From: Bacteroidota bacterium
GTDB taxonomy: Bacteria; Bacteroidota; Bacteroidia; Chitinophagales; Chitinophagaceae
Length of the DNA: 64,000 nt
Reading direction: 5' to 3'
Assembly (NCBI GenBank): GCA_018268015.1
Contig: JAFDXJ010000027.1
Span: 42,896-106,895 of the forward strand
Shown here piece by piece: positions 63,742 to 64,000 of this stretch. A model generated the notes under the pieces. That model searched no databases, was not told the origin of the DNA, and worked only from the letters and a program-made list of their open reading frames with translations. Position numbers and translations under genes: made by a program. Each line of letters opens with the position of its first letter. Position 1 is the first letter of the stretch.

Positions 63742-64000
63742 AAAATATATTTAAAATAATAGCAACCTTTTTATCTACCATATTGCTGAACCAAGCACTC
63801 CATGCCCAGGCAGGCAGCTTAGACTCCTCTTTTGGTGTAAATGGCTTGGTTACTTATGATAAAACTTCATCAAATGGTGGTTCATTGATTCAGCCTGATG
63901 GGAAAATAGTCGTGGTTAGCCAGGCATGGAGCTATATTGTAGTATGGCGATTTAACCCGGATGGCACATTTGACGAATCTTTTGGAGAGATGGGCGGAGC
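63738..64000 (+). CDS. delta-60 repeat protein, N-terminal part (cut by window end)
   Basis: From ATG 63738 the frame runs to the window end (87 codons). It has a signal peptide (MKNIFKIIATFLSTILLNQA, cut near HAQAG). The mature part shows LDSSFGVNGLVTYD, then QPDGKIVVVSQ and FNPDGTFDESFGEMGG. These are delta-60 (DUF5122) repeats, which build seven-bladed beta-propellers. Such proteins in this phylum are often large and carry a C-terminal type IX sorting domain; that end is outside the window, so cargo status is inferred from the gldKLMN neighbourhood. Confidence 0.82.
   Translation, partial: MKNIFKIIATFLSTILLNQALHAQAGSLDSSFGVNGLVTYDKTSSNGGSLIQPDGKIVVVSQAWSYIVVWRFNPDGTFDESFGEMGG

Noticed and set aside
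1..64000. CRISPR array, transposon, prophage or toxin-antitoxin module
   Set aside because: No regularly spaced repeats, transposase or integrase motifs, or paired small toxin-antitoxin genes were seen on reading both strands.

Overview
The window looks like chromosomal DNA of a Bacteroidota bacterium, most likely family Chitinophagaceae or a close relative. Four things point there: a gldK-gldL-gldM-gldN cluster (type IX secretion and gliding core), two TonB-dependent receptors, family-restricted proteins (DUF4249, DUF4271, LuxC-like acyl-CoA reductase beside a ferredoxin), and at least twenty exact copies of the Bacteroidota -7 promoter box TAnnTTTG shortly before start codons or tRNAs. The DNA is AT-rich by eye, gene-dense, and reads as ordinary core genome. 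I saw no insertion sequence, prophage, CRISPR array, integrase or rRNA.

Layout. 1-5.6 kb: ClC chloride channel (cut by the window start), group III truncated globin, propeller-type lipoprotein, orphan TonB protein, folC. 5.6-13.7 kb: NUDIX hydrolase, both subunits of a 3-oxoacid CoA-transferase, rimO, bshC, purK-purE, and an ECF sigma factor with a small membrane partner. 13.9-18 kb: CPA2 antiporter, DUF4249 lipoprotein, trxB, folB, RRM protein. 18-21 kb: TonB-dependent receptor behind a small His/Cys protein, with a 7-1-7 palindrome upstream; this is a candidate metal-uptake locus. 21-28 kb: unusual radical SAM protein, flavodoxin-like reductase, thiolase, M1 peptidase, MgtC-like protein, esterase.

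28-41 kb: tRNA-Lys(UUU), SDR, a divergent DUF62 protein, rhodanese, PASTA protein, ddl, ferredoxin and divergent acyl-CoA reductase, HtrA protease, rhomboid, rlmH, ssb, zinc-ribbon protein, YceI, tRNA-Arg(CCG), MarC. 39-41.5 kb: BtuB-like receptor behind a cobalamin riboswitch. 41.5-58.6 kb: M61 peptidase, APC permease, acetate transporter, a Cys/Met-type PLP enzyme, TolC plus HlyD without a permease, gpsA, hemW, BamA/TamA-like protein, DUF4271 protein, hemD, FkbM methyltransferase, DUF255 protein. 58.7-64 kb: gldKLMN and the start of a delta-60 repeat protein, a plausible type IX cargo, cut by the window end.

How the genes relate: most are single housekeeping units rather than one pathway. 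Functional groups are thiol redox (trxB, bshC), folate (folC, folB), purine (purE, purK), heme (hemD, hemW), acyl-CoA metabolism (thiolase, CoA-transferase, acyl-CoA reductase), TonB-driven uptake, and type IX secretion. Four neighbouring pairs meet tail-to-tail with overlapping ends. The most interesting uncharacterised items are the radical SAM protein at 21.2 kb, the putative metal operon at 18-21 kb and the DUF62 protein at 29.2 kb.
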